From positions 150,643-214,642 of the forward strand of contig NZ_JAUHJQ010000001.1 in NCBI RefSeq assembly GCF_030412965.1: 64,000 nucleotides of DNA, given 5' to 3'. This document shows, piece by piece, positions 42,714-52,000 of the stretch. The translations under genes and the position numbers were made by a program. Under the pieces are notes generated by a model. The model made no database searches. It saw nothing but the letters and a program-made list of their open reading frames with translations, and was not told the origin of the DNA. How positions within the stretch are numbered: position 1 is the stretch's first letter; every line of letters begins with the position of its first letter. The stretch comes from Nocardioides oceani (lineage in GTDB: Bacteria; Actinomycetota; Actinomycetes; Propionibacteriales; Nocardioidaceae).

Positions 42714-43724
42714 CTAGCGCACCTGCACCGTGACGCCGTCACGCGCCGGCACCAGCTCGCCGATGACGGGGTGGCCGGGCAGCTCGCCGGCCACCAGCAG
42801 GCCGCCGGAGGTCTGGGCGTCCGCGAGCAGGACCAGCTCGTCCTCGTCGACGCCGGCCTCGAGGAACGGGCGCACCCAGTCGAGGTTGCGGCGGCTGCCG
42901 CCCGGCACGAACCCGTCGCGGAGCGCCTCGCGGGCGCCGTCGACGTACGGCACCGCGCTCGCGTCGACCACCGCCGTGACGCCGCTGGCGCGCGCCATCT
43001 TGTGCAGGTGCCCGAGCAGCCCGAAGCCGGTGACGTCGGTGGCGGCGGTGAGGCCCGCGGCGAGGGCCGCGCGGGAGGCGTCGCGGTTGAGCGTGGTCAT
43101 CACCGCGACCGCCTGCTCGAAGACCTCACCGGTCGCCTTGTGCCGGTTGTTCAGCACACCGAGACCGATCGGCTTGGTGAGCGTGAGGGGTACGCCGGGG
43201 CTCGCGGCGTCGTTGCGCAGCAGCCGGTCGGGGTGGGCGAGGCCGGTGACGGCCAGGCCGTACTTCGGCTCGGGGTCGTCGATGCTGTGGCCGCCCGCGA
43301 GGTGCGCACCGGCCGCGCGGCACACGTCGGCGCCGCCGCGCAGCACCTCCGCGGCCACCTCGAACGGGATCCGGTCGCGCGGCCACGCCAGCAGGTTGAG
43401 CGCCACGAGCGGCTCGCCGCCCATCGCGTAGACGTCGGACAGCGCGTTGGTCGCCGCGATCCGCCCGAAGTCGTAGGCGTCGTCGACGACCGGCGTGAAG
43501 AAGTCGGTCGTCGCGATGACCGCCCGCTCGCCGTCGATCCGCACCGCCGCCGCGTCGTCGCCGGCCTCGAGGCCCACCAGCAGGTCGCCCGTCGCGTCCT
43601 GGTCGGCCCGCCCGCCCGGCAGGTCGCCCAGCACCCGCTCGAGCTCCCCCGGCGGCACCTTGCAGGCGCACCCCCCGCCCGACGCGAACTGCGTGAGTCG
43701 GAGCGCCGGCGCCGTCGTCGTCAT
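42714..43724 (-). CDS. selD: Selenide, water dikinase (selenophosphate synthase)
   Basis: 336 residues from ATG 43724. The catalytic glycine-rich segment has Cys19 and Lys22 in GGGCACK, matching Cys17 and Lys20 of E. coli SelD; this SelD uses Cys, not Sec. DDAAAVRI, TTDFFTPVVDD, ATNALSDVYAMGG and AGGHSIDDPEPKYGLAVTG are conserved ATP/metal motifs. It makes selenophosphate from selenide and ATP, the selenium donor for SelA. A leaderless -10 (TAGGTT) precedes it. Confidence 0.95.
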   Translation of the reverse strand: MTTTAPALRLTQFASGGGCACKVPPGELERVLGDLPGGRADQDATGDLLVGLEAGDDAAAVRIDGERAVIATTDFFTPVVDDAYDFGRIAATNALSDVYAMGGEPLVALNLLAWPRDRIPFEVAAEVLRGGADVCRAAGAHLAGGHSIDDPEPKYGLAVTGLAHPDRLLRNDAASPGVPLTLTKPIGLGVLNNRHKATGEVFEQAVAVMTTLNRDASRAALAAGLTAATDVTGFGLLGHLHKMARASGVTAVVDASAVPYVDGAREALRDGFVPGGSRRNLDWVRPFLEAGVDEDELVLLADAQTSGGLLVAGELPGHPVIGELVPARDGVTVQVR

Positions 43725-43731
43725 GGGGCCG

Positions 43732-43737
43732 AACCTA
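43732..43737 (-). promoter_or_regulatory. -10 box for leaderless selD
   Basis: On the minus strand TAGGTT lies 7 nt before ATG 43724 with no ribosome site between. Confidence 0.55.
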
Positions 43738-43753
43738 GTCCGGGGGTGGGGGC

Positions 43754-43860
43754 TGCAGGAGTCCCCGGTTCACCGGTGACTCCTGCACTTGTCGGGGCAG
43801 ATCTCCCCTGAGAAGTGCAGGGCTCCCCTGAGAAGTGCAGGACTCCCCTGAGAAGCCAGG
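43754..43860. repeat. Composite intergenic repeat between selD and tRNA-Sec
   Basis: A hairpin with 10-bp arms TGCAGGAGTC and GACTCCTGCA spans 43754-43787, with CCGGT/ACCGG inside. It is followed by three direct units of CTCCCCTGAGAAGTGCAGG with a 20-bp period (43803, 43823, 43843); CTGCACTT of the hairpin flank is the complement of AAGTGCAG in the units. It occupies most of the 200-bp gap before the tRNA. Purpose unknown; no gene is present here. Confidence 0.75.
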
Positions 43861-43924
43861 CCTCGGGCGGCCACCCCCGGCCTCGGGGACGGGACCGACG
43901 ACGGGCTGTGCCTAGGATCGTCGC

Positions 43925-44019
43925 GGAGGCGTTCCTCGTCTGGTGACGGGCGCGGTCCTCAAAACCGTAGTGGCCGAGCATCTCGGTCAGGCGGGTTCGA
44001 TTCCCGTCCGCCTCCGCCA
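43925..44019 (+). tRNA. selC: tRNA-Sec (anticodon UCA)
   Basis: 95 nt including an encoded CCA. Acceptor GGAGGCG pairs with CGCCTCC, then G73 and CCA. The D arm is a 6-bp stem CTCGTC/GACGGG with a 4-nt loop, unique to tRNA-Sec. The anticodon stem GCGGT/ACCGT encloses CCTCAAA with UCA at 43959-43961. A long variable arm (GGCCGAG/CTCGGTC) and T arm GCGGG-TTCGATT-CCCGT complete it. Position 8 (U) and its expected partner (C) do not pair, so the acceptor is 7 bp plus a mismatch rather than the usual 8. Confidence 0.96.
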
Positions 44020-44119
44020 AGCCTCGTACGCCGCCGGCGCGACCCCGCCGGTACGTCGCCGGCGGCCGCACCCCCGATCGCCGCGGGAACAGATCGGCCG
44101 CCGCCCGCGCTCCCCCGTC

Positions 44120-44749
44120 ATGACCACCATCGGACTCATCGGCAGCGGCAACATCGGATCGGCCATCGCGCGGCAGGCGGTCGGCCAGGGGCACGACGTC
44201 GTGCTCAGCAACTCCCGTGGACCGGAGACCCTGGCCGACCTGGTCGCCGAGCTCGGGCCGCGCGCCCGCGCCGCGACCGCCGAGGAGGCCGCGGAGGCGG
44301 GCGAGGTGGTCGTCGTGACCATCCCGTTCCACGCCGTCGACCAGGTGCCGGTCGAGCCGCTCGCCGGCAAGGTCGTCGTCGACACCAACAACTACTACTT
44401 CGAGCGCGACGGCCACGACGAGGCGATCGACCGCGGCGAGGACTCCCCGAGCGAGCGGCTCGCCGCGCACCTGCCGCGGTCGAGCGTCGTCAAGGCGTTC
44501 AACGCGATCCAGGCCCACCACATCGTCGAGGCGGCGCGGCCGGCCGGCGACCCGGACCGCCGGGCGATCCCGATCGCGGGGGACGACGCGGAGGCCAAGC
44601 AGGTCGTGGCGACCCTCGTCGACGCCCTCGGCTTCGACGCGGTCGACGCCGGTCCGCTGGTCGAGGGACGGCGCTTCGACCGCGACAAGCCGGCGTACGG
44701 CGCCGAGGCCGGCGCGGCCGCGACCCGGGACCTGCTCGCCCAGGGGTGA
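44120..44749 (+). CDS. NADPH-dependent F420 reductase-like protein
   Basis: 209 residues from ATG 44120. The Rossmann GLIGSGNIGSAIARQA leads, then SNSRGPETLADLV, VVVVTIPFHAV, VVDTNNYYFERDG and KAFNAI, as in the F420-oxidoreductase/NADP-binding family. It may move hydride between a deazaflavin and NADP, but many members have unknown substrates. It sits between the tRNA and the secreted protein in the sel region without an evident link to selenium. Confidence 0.78.
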   Translation: MTTIGLIGSGNIGSAIARQAVGQGHDVVLSNSRGPETLADLVAELGPRARAATAEEAAEAGEVVVVTIPFHAVDQVPVEPLAGKVVVDTNNYYFERDGHDEAIDRGEDSPSERLAAHLPRSSVVKAFNAIQAHHIVEAARPAGDPDRRAIPIAGDDAEAKQVVATLVDALGFDAVDAGPLVEGRRFDRDKPAYGAEAGAAATRDLLAQG

Positions 44750-44789
44750 GGAGTTCCGCCCCGAGTGACGTGCCTCACGGATCTGGCGC

Positions 44790-44828
44790 TACGATCCGCT
44801 CACGCACTTACCGGGCAGTAGGCCCGGT
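44790..44828 (+). promoter_or_regulatory. Promoter and leader hairpin of the secreted repeat-domain protein
   Basis: TACGAT (44790-44795) is a candidate -10 box. A hairpin ACCGGGC/GCCCGGT (44810-44828, 5-nt loop) lies in the leader, followed by GGGAGGG (44837-44843) nine bases before TTG 44853. Confidence 0.45.
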
Positions 44829-44852
44829 CTTGTCTTGGGAGGGACAACGATC

Positions 44853-45719
44853 TTGATCAACCTCAGCCGTACCGCTCGCCGCGTCGCCGTCGCCGCCACC
44901 TCCGCCGCCGTCGCGGGCACCGCCCTCGTCGGCGCCACCACCGGCACGGCGCACGCCGCGACCGTGACGACCGACTACACCTGCAGCCTGGGCACGCTCT
45001 ACTCCGGCACGTTCCCGCTGACCGTCACCGGCGACCTGCCCGTCGACCAGTACTGGGCCGGTGCCGCCGTCCCGGCCGGCCTGCTCAACGTCACCGCCAA
45101 GGCGACCGTCCCGGCCGACGCCGCCGGTCTCCTCGCCGCCGCCGGTGTCGACGGCGCCGAGGCCCGCGACTTCGCCTTCGAGGTCGGCACCGCCTCCGCG
45201 CCGGTCCCGCTGGCCGGCGACTTCACCACCGAGAACAACGTCACCACCTGGAACGGTGCGGGCAAGAACGGCACGTTCGTCACCCCGAACCCGACCAGCG
45301 CCCCGGTCGCCGTCGTCCTCCCGGACGCCTTCACCCTGACCACCAAGCAGGGCGACGAGGACTCCGCCGAGCTGGCCTGCACCGTCGCCGAGGGCGTCAC
45401 GCCGGGCACCGTCGACACCATCGGCTTCATCAAGCAGACCGACACCTCGGTCGCGGTCGCCAAGAAGACCATCAAGGTCAAGAAGGGCAAGGCCGTCGTC
45501 GTCCCCGTCACGGCCACCTCGAACGCCGCGCCGACCCTCGGCAAGGTCGTCGCGACCAAGGGCGCCAAGAAGCTGGGCCAGGCCACGCTGAAGAACAGCA
45601 AGGCCAACCTCAAGCTCGGCAAGCTCCCCGTCGGCACCCACAAGGTCGTCGTGAAGCTCGTCGGCACCCCGGCCCTGCAGGCCGCCACCACCAAGGTGAC
45701 CATCAAGGTCGTCAAGTGA
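44853..45719 (+). CDS. Secreted protein with Ig-like C-terminal domain
   Basis: 288 residues from TTG 44853, supported by GGGAGGG. A signal peptide (residues about 1-37, cleaved near AHA-AT) is followed by a DUF6801-like domain starting TVTTDYTCSLGTLYSG with a Cys pair, and a Lys-rich C-terminal Ig-like domain (KKTIKVKKGKAVVVPVTA, KLPVGTHKVVVKL). The end resembles the C-terminus of the amidase at 57368. It is probably exported and wall-associated. Lys codons here are almost all AAG. Confidence 0.75.
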   Translation: MINLSRTARRVAVAATSAAVAGTALVGATTGTAHAATVTTDYTCSLGTLYSGTFPLTVTGDLPVDQYWAGAAVPAGLLNVTAKATVPADAAGLLAAAGVDGAEARDFAFEVGTASAPVPLAGDFTTENNVTTWNGAGKNGTFVTPNPTSAPVAVVLPDAFTLTTKQGDEDSAELACTVAEGVTPGTVDTIGFIKQTDTSVAVAKKTIKVKKGKAVVVPVTATSNAAPTLGKVVATKGAKKLGQATLKNSKANLKLGKLPVGTHKVVVKLVGTPALQAATTKVTIKVVK

Positions 45720-45744
45720 GCTGACGCTCCACCCAGCAGCACCA

Positions 45745-45780
45745 CGAACGCCCGGCCGGGGTCACCCGGCCGGGCGTTCG
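45745..45780. terminator. Strong hairpin terminator
   Basis: A perfect 16-bp stem, CGAACGCCCGGCCGGG with its complement, closes a GTCA loop. It lies 25 bp after the secreted-protein gene and 23 bp before selA, separating the two transcripts. Confidence 0.85.
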
Positions 45781-45803
45781 GCCGTCTCGGGCATGCTGAG
45801 CGG

Positions 45804-47120
45804 GTGCACAGCGAGGACCCGAGACGACGGACGCCCCGCACGGACGTCGTCCTGGCCGACCCGCTGCTGGCCGAGCCCCGGGCCCGTCTCGGCGACGCGA
45901 TCGTCAAGCGGGCGGTCGGCCGCGCGCTCGAGCGGTGCCGCGCCGGCGAGGTCGCACCCGAGGACGTCGCGACGACGGCGTACGCCGCGCTGCCGGCGTA
46001 CGCCGCCTCGCTGCGGCGCGTCGTCAACGCCACCGGCGTCGTCGTGCACACCAACCTCGGCCGCGCGCCGCTCTCCGCCGCGGCCGTCGAGGCGCTGACC
46101 GTCGCCGCCGGCGCGACCGACGTCGAGCTGGACCTCGCCACCGGCCGGCGCGGCCGGCGCGGCCGCTCGACCATGGCGGCGCTCGCCGCGGCCGTCCCCG
46201 ACGCGGGCGGCGTCCACGTCGTCAACAACGGGGCCGCGGCGCTGGCGCTGGCGACCTGCGCGCTCGCCACCAGCAAGGACGTCGTCATCGCGCGCGGGGA
46301 GCTGGTGGAGATCGGCGACGGCTTCCGGATCCCCGAGCTGCTCGAGTCCGTCGGCGCCCGCCTGCGGGAGGTCGGCACGACGAACCGGGTGCGGCTGGCC
46401 GACTACGAGGCGGCCGTCGACGACGACGTGGCGTTCGTGCTCAAGGTGCACCCGTCGAACTTCCTGGTCTCGGGCTTCACCTCCTCGGTCGGCGTCCGCG
46501 AGCTCGCGACCCTGCCCGTGCCGGTCGTCGTCGACATCGGCTCCGGGCTGCTCGCCCCGCACCCGCGGCTGCCCGACGAGCCGAGCGCGTCGGCCGCGCT
46601 GCGCGACGGCGCCGCCCTGGTCACCGCCTCCGGCGACAAGCTGCTGGGCGGCCCGCAGTGCGGGCTGCTGCTCGGGGAGGCCGCGCTGGTGGAGTCGCTG
46701 CGACGGCACCCGTTCGCGCGGGCGCTGCGCGTGGACAAGCTGACCCTGGCCGCGCTGGAGGCGACGCTCACCGGACCGGTCCCGCCCGTCGCGGCGGCAC
46801 TGGCGAGCGACCCGGTCGCGCTGCGGGCGCGTGCCGAGGCACTCGCGGCCGCGATCGGGGAGGTGCCCGGCGGGGTCGCCGAGGCGGTCGACTCGAGCGC
46901 GGCCGTCGGCGGTGGCGGCGCCCCCGGTGTGGAGCTGCCCTCCGCCGCGGTCGCGCTGCCGGCCGCGCTGGCCGAGCCGTTGCGGCTCGACGAGGAGCTG
47001 CCGGTCGTCGGTCGCGTCGAGCGGGGCCGGCTGCTCCTCGACCTCGTCGCGGTCGACCCGGCCGACGACCGGCCGATCGCCGAGGCGGTACGTCGCTGCG
47101 TCGGTCGGCCGGCGGGCTGA
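45804..47120 (+). CDS. selA: L-seryl-tRNA(Sec) selenium transferase
   Basis: 438 residues from GTG 45804, with CATGCT six bases before it as a possible leaderless -10. The N-terminal tRNA-binding part has VLADPLLAE and RRVVNATGVVVHTNLGRAPLS; PLP Lys279 is in TASGDKLLGGPQ. It converts Ser-tRNA(Sec) to Sec-tRNA using selenophosphate from SelD. The Gly/Ala-rich loop around residues 365-380 (AAVGGGGAPG) is normal for the family. selB follows after 2 bp. Confidence 0.95.
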   Translation: MHSEDPRRRTPRTDVVLADPLLAEPRARLGDAIVKRAVGRALERCRAGEVAPEDVATTAYAALPAYAASLRRVVNATGVVVHTNLGRAPLSAAAVEALTVAAGATDVELDLATGRRGRRGRSTMAALAAAVPDAGGVHVVNNGAAALALATCALATSKDVVIARGELVEIGDGFRIPELLESVGARLREVGTTNRVRLADYEAAVDDDVAFVLKVHPSNFLVSGFTSSVGVRELATLPVPVVVDIGSGLLAPHPRLPDEPSASAALRDGAALVTASGDKLLGGPQCGLLLGEAALVESLRRHPFARALRVDKLTLAALEATLTGPVPPVAAALASDPVALRARAEALAAAIGEVPGGVAEAVDSSAAVGGGGAPGVELPSAAVALPAALAEPLRLDEELPVVGRVERGRLLLDLVAVDPADDRPIAEAVRRCVGRPAG

Positions 47121-47122
47121 GC

Positions 47123-48886
47123 GTGCACGTCGTCGCCACCGCCGGTCACGTCGACCACGGCAAGTCCACGCTCGTCCACGCCCTCACCGGCATGGAGCCC
47201 GACCGGCTCGCGGAGGAGCGGGCGCGCGGGCTGTCGATCCAGCTCGGCTACGCGTGGGCGGAGCTGGCCGGGGAGCAGGTCGCGTTCGTCGACGTGCCCG
47301 GCCACGAACGGTTCGTCACCACCATGCTCGCCGGCATCGGACCGGTCCCGGCCGCGCTGCTGGTCGTCGCCGCCGACGACCCGTGGATGCCGCAGGCCGC
47401 CGAGCACCTCGCCGCGCTGGACGCGCTCGGCGTCGCCCACGGGGTCGTCGCGGTGACCCGGTCCGACCTGGCCGACCCCGCGGCTGCGGTCGCGCGGGCC
47501 CGCGCCGAGGTCGACCGGACCTCGCTCGCCGGAGCGCCCGTGGTGCCGGTCAGCGCGCGGACGGGGCTCGGTCTCGACGAGCTGCGCCACCACCTGGCGG
47601 CGATGGTGGCCGGCCTCCCGCGGCCCGACCCCGCCGGCGACGTACGGCTGTGGGTGGACCGGCGCTTCACCATCACCGGCGCGGGGACGGTGGTGACGGG
47701 GACGCTGCCGGCCGGGACGGTACGCCGCGGCGACGCGCTCGAGCTCTGGACCGACGGCCCGCCCGCCGCCGTGCGGGTGCGCGGCGTGCAGTCGCTCGGG
47801 GCGGGGGTCGACGCGGCGACCGGCGTCGCGCGGGTGGCGCTCAACGTGACCGGCGACGGCCTCGACCGGGTGGACCGCGACAGCGTGCTGGTGACCCCCG
47901 GCGCCCACCACCCCGCGACGACCGTCGACGTGCGCGTGACCGGCGAGGGACGGATGCCCGAGCGGCCCGTGCTCCACGTCGGCGCCGCGTCGTTCGCCGT
48001 CCGGGCGCGGCCGCTCGCCGGCGACGAGGGCGCGCTCGTGCGGCTGGTCCTGCCCCGGCCTGTGCCGCTCCGCGTCGGCGACCGCGCCCTCCTGCGCGAC
48101 CCCGGGTCGCGCCGGGTCTGGGGCCTGCAGGTGCTCGATCCCGAGCCGCCCGGACTGGGCCGCCGCGGGGCGGCCGCGGCACGAGCCCAGGTGCTCGCCG
48201 ACGTGGCTGGCGAGCCCGACCTGGCCGGCGAGCTCGACCGCAGGGGCCTGGCCAGCACGGGTCTGCTGCGTCGCCTCGGCGTGCCGGTCGCCCCGCTGCC
48301 CGCCGGGGCGGTCGAGGCCGACGGCACGCTGGTCTCGGCGGTCCGCGCGGCGGCGCTCGCGCGCGAGGTGGTCGAGCTGGTACGCCGCCACGACGCCGAC
48401 CAGCCGCTCGACCGCGGCGTGCCGGTGACCGCGGTGGCCGACCGGCTCGGCGTGCCCGCCGCCGTCGTGGCGGCCGTCGCGCCCCGTGTCTCCGGGGGGC
48501 GGGTCGTCCTCGGCGACGCCTCGCCCGCGCTGCCGCCGGAGCTCGAGCGGGCCCTCGAGGCGCTGGGGGCCGACCTGGCCGACGAGCCGTTCGCCGCTCC
48601 CCCGGCCGACCGGCTCGCCGAGCTCGGCCTGGACGCCCGCCGCACCGCAGCCGCCGCGAAGGCGGGCCGCCTCCTCCGGCTCGCCCCCGCGGTCGTGCTC
48701 CTCCCGGGCGCGGACGCCCGGGCGGTCGAGCTGCTGCGCGCCCTGCCCCAGCCGTTCACCACCAGCCAGGCTCGCCAGGCGCTGGGCACCTCGCGGCGGG
48801 TCGTCCTGCCGCTGCTGGAGCACCTGGACCGGGCCGGCCGCACCCGGCGGCTGCCCGACGACCGCCGGCAGGTCGTCGACCGCTGA
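47123..48886 (+). CDS. selB: Selenocysteine-specific elongation factor
   Basis: 587 residues from GTG 47123. GTPase motifs are G1 GHVDHGKST (residues 8-16), G3 DVPGH and TRSD in the G4 position. EF-Tu-like domains II and III follow, then winged-helix repeats from about residue 370 to the end that should bind the SECIS hairpin. It delivers Sec-tRNA to the UGA in fdhA mRNA. It is translated with selA and converges on the SNF2 gene. Confidence 0.95.
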   Translation: MHVVATAGHVDHGKSTLVHALTGMEPDRLAEERARGLSIQLGYAWAELAGEQVAFVDVPGHERFVTTMLAGIGPVPAALLVVAADDPWMPQAAEHLAALDALGVAHGVVAVTRSDLADPAAAVARARAEVDRTSLAGAPVVPVSARTGLGLDELRHHLAAMVAGLPRPDPAGDVRLWVDRRFTITGAGTVVTGTLPAGTVRRGDALELWTDGPPAAVRVRGVQSLGAGVDAATGVARVALNVTGDGLDRVDRDSVLVTPGAHHPATTVDVRVTGEGRMPERPVLHVGAASFAVRARPLAGDEGALVRLVLPRPVPLRVGDRALLRDPGSRRVWGLQVLDPEPPGLGRRGAAAARAQVLADVAGEPDLAGELDRRGLASTGLLRRLGVPVAPLPAGAVEADGTLVSAVRAAALAREVVELVRRHDADQPLDRGVPVTAVADRLGVPAAVVAAVAPRVSGGRVVLGDASPALPPELERALEALGADLADEPFAAPPADRLAELGLDARRTAAAAKAGRLLRLAPAVVLLPGADARAVELLRALPQPFTTSQARQALGTSRRVVLPLLEHLDRAGRTRRLPDDRRQVVDR

Positions 48887-49000
48887 CCCGGGGCCGCGCG
48901 CTGGTGGGCGCCCCGGCGGGATGGTCCGGCACGGACCCGCAGGCCCGCACGGAGCGGACGACGCGGCGCGGCCGGCGGCACCGGGCGCGCCCGCGCTGCG

Positions 49001-52000
49001 TCAGTCGTCGAAGAGCGCGCGCACGTCGTCGGCGGTGACCGCGGTGGACATCGCGCCGTCGCCGTCGACCACCTGGGCGAAGAGCGCGGCCTTGCGGGCC
49101 TTGAGCTCCATCACCTTCTCCTCGATGGTGTCGGTCGCGACGAGGCGGTAGACCGTGACGGGTGAGTGCTGGCCGATGCGGTGGGCGCGGTCGACGGCCT
49201 GCGCCTCGGTCGCGGGGTTCCACCAGGGGTCGAGGACGAACACGTAGGTCGCCTCGGTCAGCGTCAGCCCGACGCCGCCCGCCTTGAGGCTGATGAGGAA
49301 CGCCGGGGCGTCGCCGCCACGGAACCCCTCGATCACCGCCTCGCGGTCCCGGGTGCGCCCGTCGAGGTAGGAGTAGGACAGCCCCTCGACGTCGAGCCGC
49401 TCGCGCACCCGCGCGAGGAAGCTGGTGAACTGGCTGAACACCAGCGCCCGGTGGCCCTCCTCGGCGAGCTCGCGGAGGTGGTCGACCAGCAGGTCGATCT
49501 TGGCCGAACCGACCGCATCGAGCTCGGGGTCGACCAGGGCGGGGTCGAGGCTGAGCTGGCGCAGCTTGGTCAGCGAGCGGAAGATCGCGACCCGGTTGGC
49601 GTCGAAGTCCTCGGCGATCAGGCCGAGGATGTGCTGCCGCTCGCGCTGCAGGTGCGCGTCGTACACCTTGCGGTGCTTGGCGCCCAGCGCCACGTCGAGG
49701 ACCTGCTCCTGCTTGGGCGGCAGGTCCGCGGCGACCAGCTCCTTGGTGCGGCGCAGCAGGAACGGCCGGATCCGGGTACGGAACCGGCGCAGCGCCGACT
49801 CGTCGCCCCGCTTCTCGACCGGCCCGGCGACGAGCTCGCCGAACCGCTTGGGGTGCGGGTAGAGGCCGGGCGCGACGATCGACAGCAGCGACCACAGCTC
49901 CATCAGCCGGTTCTCGAACGGCGTGCCGGTCAGCGCGAGACGGAACGGCGCCTCGACCAGCCGCACCGCCTGGTAGGTCTTGCCCTGGTGGTTCTTGACC
50001 TGCTGCGCCTCGTCGAGCACCAGCCCGCCCCAGGGCATCGCGGCGTAGTCGTCGGCCTCGAGGCGGAGCAGGGTGTACGTCGTCACGACCACGTCCGCGC
50101 CCGCGACGACCTCCTTGAGCTCCTGCCCGCGGCGCCGGCGACCGGCGGTGACCGCCCGGACGTCCAGGCCGGGCACGTGGGTGGCCGCCTCACGCACCCA
50201 TCCGGGGACCACGCTGGTGGGCGCGACGACGAGGAACGGCTCGGAGCCGCGCGCGCGGGCGTGGCTGATCAGGGCCAGGGTCTGCAGCGTCTTGCCCAGG
50301 CCCATGTCGTCGGCGAGGATCCCGCCGAGCCCGGCGTCGTGGAGGAACGCCAGCCAGCGGAAGCCCTCGAGCTGGTACTCGCGCAGCGTGCTCGCCATCC
50401 CCAGCGGGTCCACCTCGGGCAGGGTGGTGAGCCCGCGCAACGCCTGCGCCGCCTCGACCCACTGGGCGGCCTGGGAGTCGACGACGCCGATCTCGGCGAG
50501 CTCGCCCCACAGCCCGAGGTCACCCGTGCCGACCCCGATCCGGTCCTCGTCGGTGCGCTCGACGAGCTCCTCGGCGGCGCGCACCGCGTCGGCGAGCCGG
50601 GCCAGGGCCGGGTGGGCGGCCGGCAGGTGGCGACCGCTCGGCAGGAAGACCAGCTCCTCGCCGTGGCGGGAGGCGTCGGTCAGCGCCTCGATGAGGTACG
50701 ACAGCGGCACCTGCTCGCCGTCGACGTCGATCACGACCCGCAGGTTCAGCCAGTCGACGCGCCCCTCGCCGGCGTTCTCGTCCAGCTCGAACCGGATCTC
50801 CGGCTCGCTCTCGGCCGCCCGGTGGTCGGGCTGGATGCCGACGTCCTCGACCTCGACGAGCGGGTCCTCGCGCAGGGCGGGCAGCACCTCGCCGACCAGC
50901 GTGAGGAGGCGGTTGCCGCGCAGCAGGCGGCGGCCGACGAGCGCGCCGTCCTCCCCGCGCAGCAGCTCGTCGCCGGTGGCGCCGAGGTCGAGGCGGGCGA
51001 GGTGCGCGCGCTCCCGGTCGTGGCGACGTACGCCGCCGGGCGACGCCGCGGCCGGGTCGAGCCCGGTGCGCACCTCGTGCTCGCCGGTGCGGTAGCACCA
51101 GCCCCAGCTGACCTCGGCCGTGCCCGGGCCCTTCCACGCGATGGTGAGGACGAGGGCCGGCGGCTGCTCCTCCGGCACCGGCACCGAGCCGTCCGTCGAG
51201 GCGACCGGGAGGTGCCGGCGCAACCGCGGCAGGTGGGTCGTGACGAAGAGCTCGCCCTCCTCGGCCGGGATCAGCAGCGGGTCGGGGGTCTCGAGGAGCC
51301 GGCGCACCGGCTCGGGCACCAACCGGTCCAGCTGCGCGAGGACGAGCTCCTGGGTCGAGGCGTCCAGCAGGCCGATGCCGTGGCCGCGCTGGCCGACCAC
51401 GAGCAGCTCCTCGCCGCTCCACCAGCGATCGTCGTGCCAGACGCCGACGGCGAGCCGGGCGGAGCCACCGGGCTGCTCGGCGCGCAGCTCGGCGGTCAGG
51501 GAGAGCGGCCGGTCCAGCAGCGTGACCGAGGAGATCCCGGCACCGCCGACGAGCGGGACGCCCGCGGCGCGGGCCCGCTCGAGCATCGCCCACAGGCCCG
51601 GGCCGAAGTCGTCGAGCGGCGAGTCGCCCGCGCTGTAGTAGGTCGGCGAGCGCCGGGCGCCGGAGAGCTCGAGGAGCGGGGCGAGCTGGTCGGGCTCGTA
51701 GGTGCGGGAGTAGGACACCTTGGTCAGGTCGCTCCACCCGACGCCGCGGCGGACCCACGTCCCCCGCGCCCCGGCCGCGAGCGGACGCATCCGCAGCGAG
51801 GCCCGGCTCGCCTGGACCTGCCACGACGGCGCCCGCCGGTGCCCCGCGCCGGCGGGCTGCTCCGGCCCGCCGGGGCTGTCGAGGGAGACCTCGAGCCCGA
51901 GCGTCTGGGCGCGGCCGCCCGCCGGCCCGGCGTCGAGCTCGTCGAGCACCCGCTCCAGCCGGGCGGTCCACAGCGGCGCCTTCTGCGGTGCGACGTCCTC

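Noticed and set aside
42714..43724. Selenocysteine in SelD itself
   Set aside because: The active-site position is a normal Cys codon (GGGCACK), with no in-frame TGA.
44120..44749. A selenium-related role for the F420 reductase-like gene
   Set aside because: Position alone suggests it; no motif or conserved link supports it.
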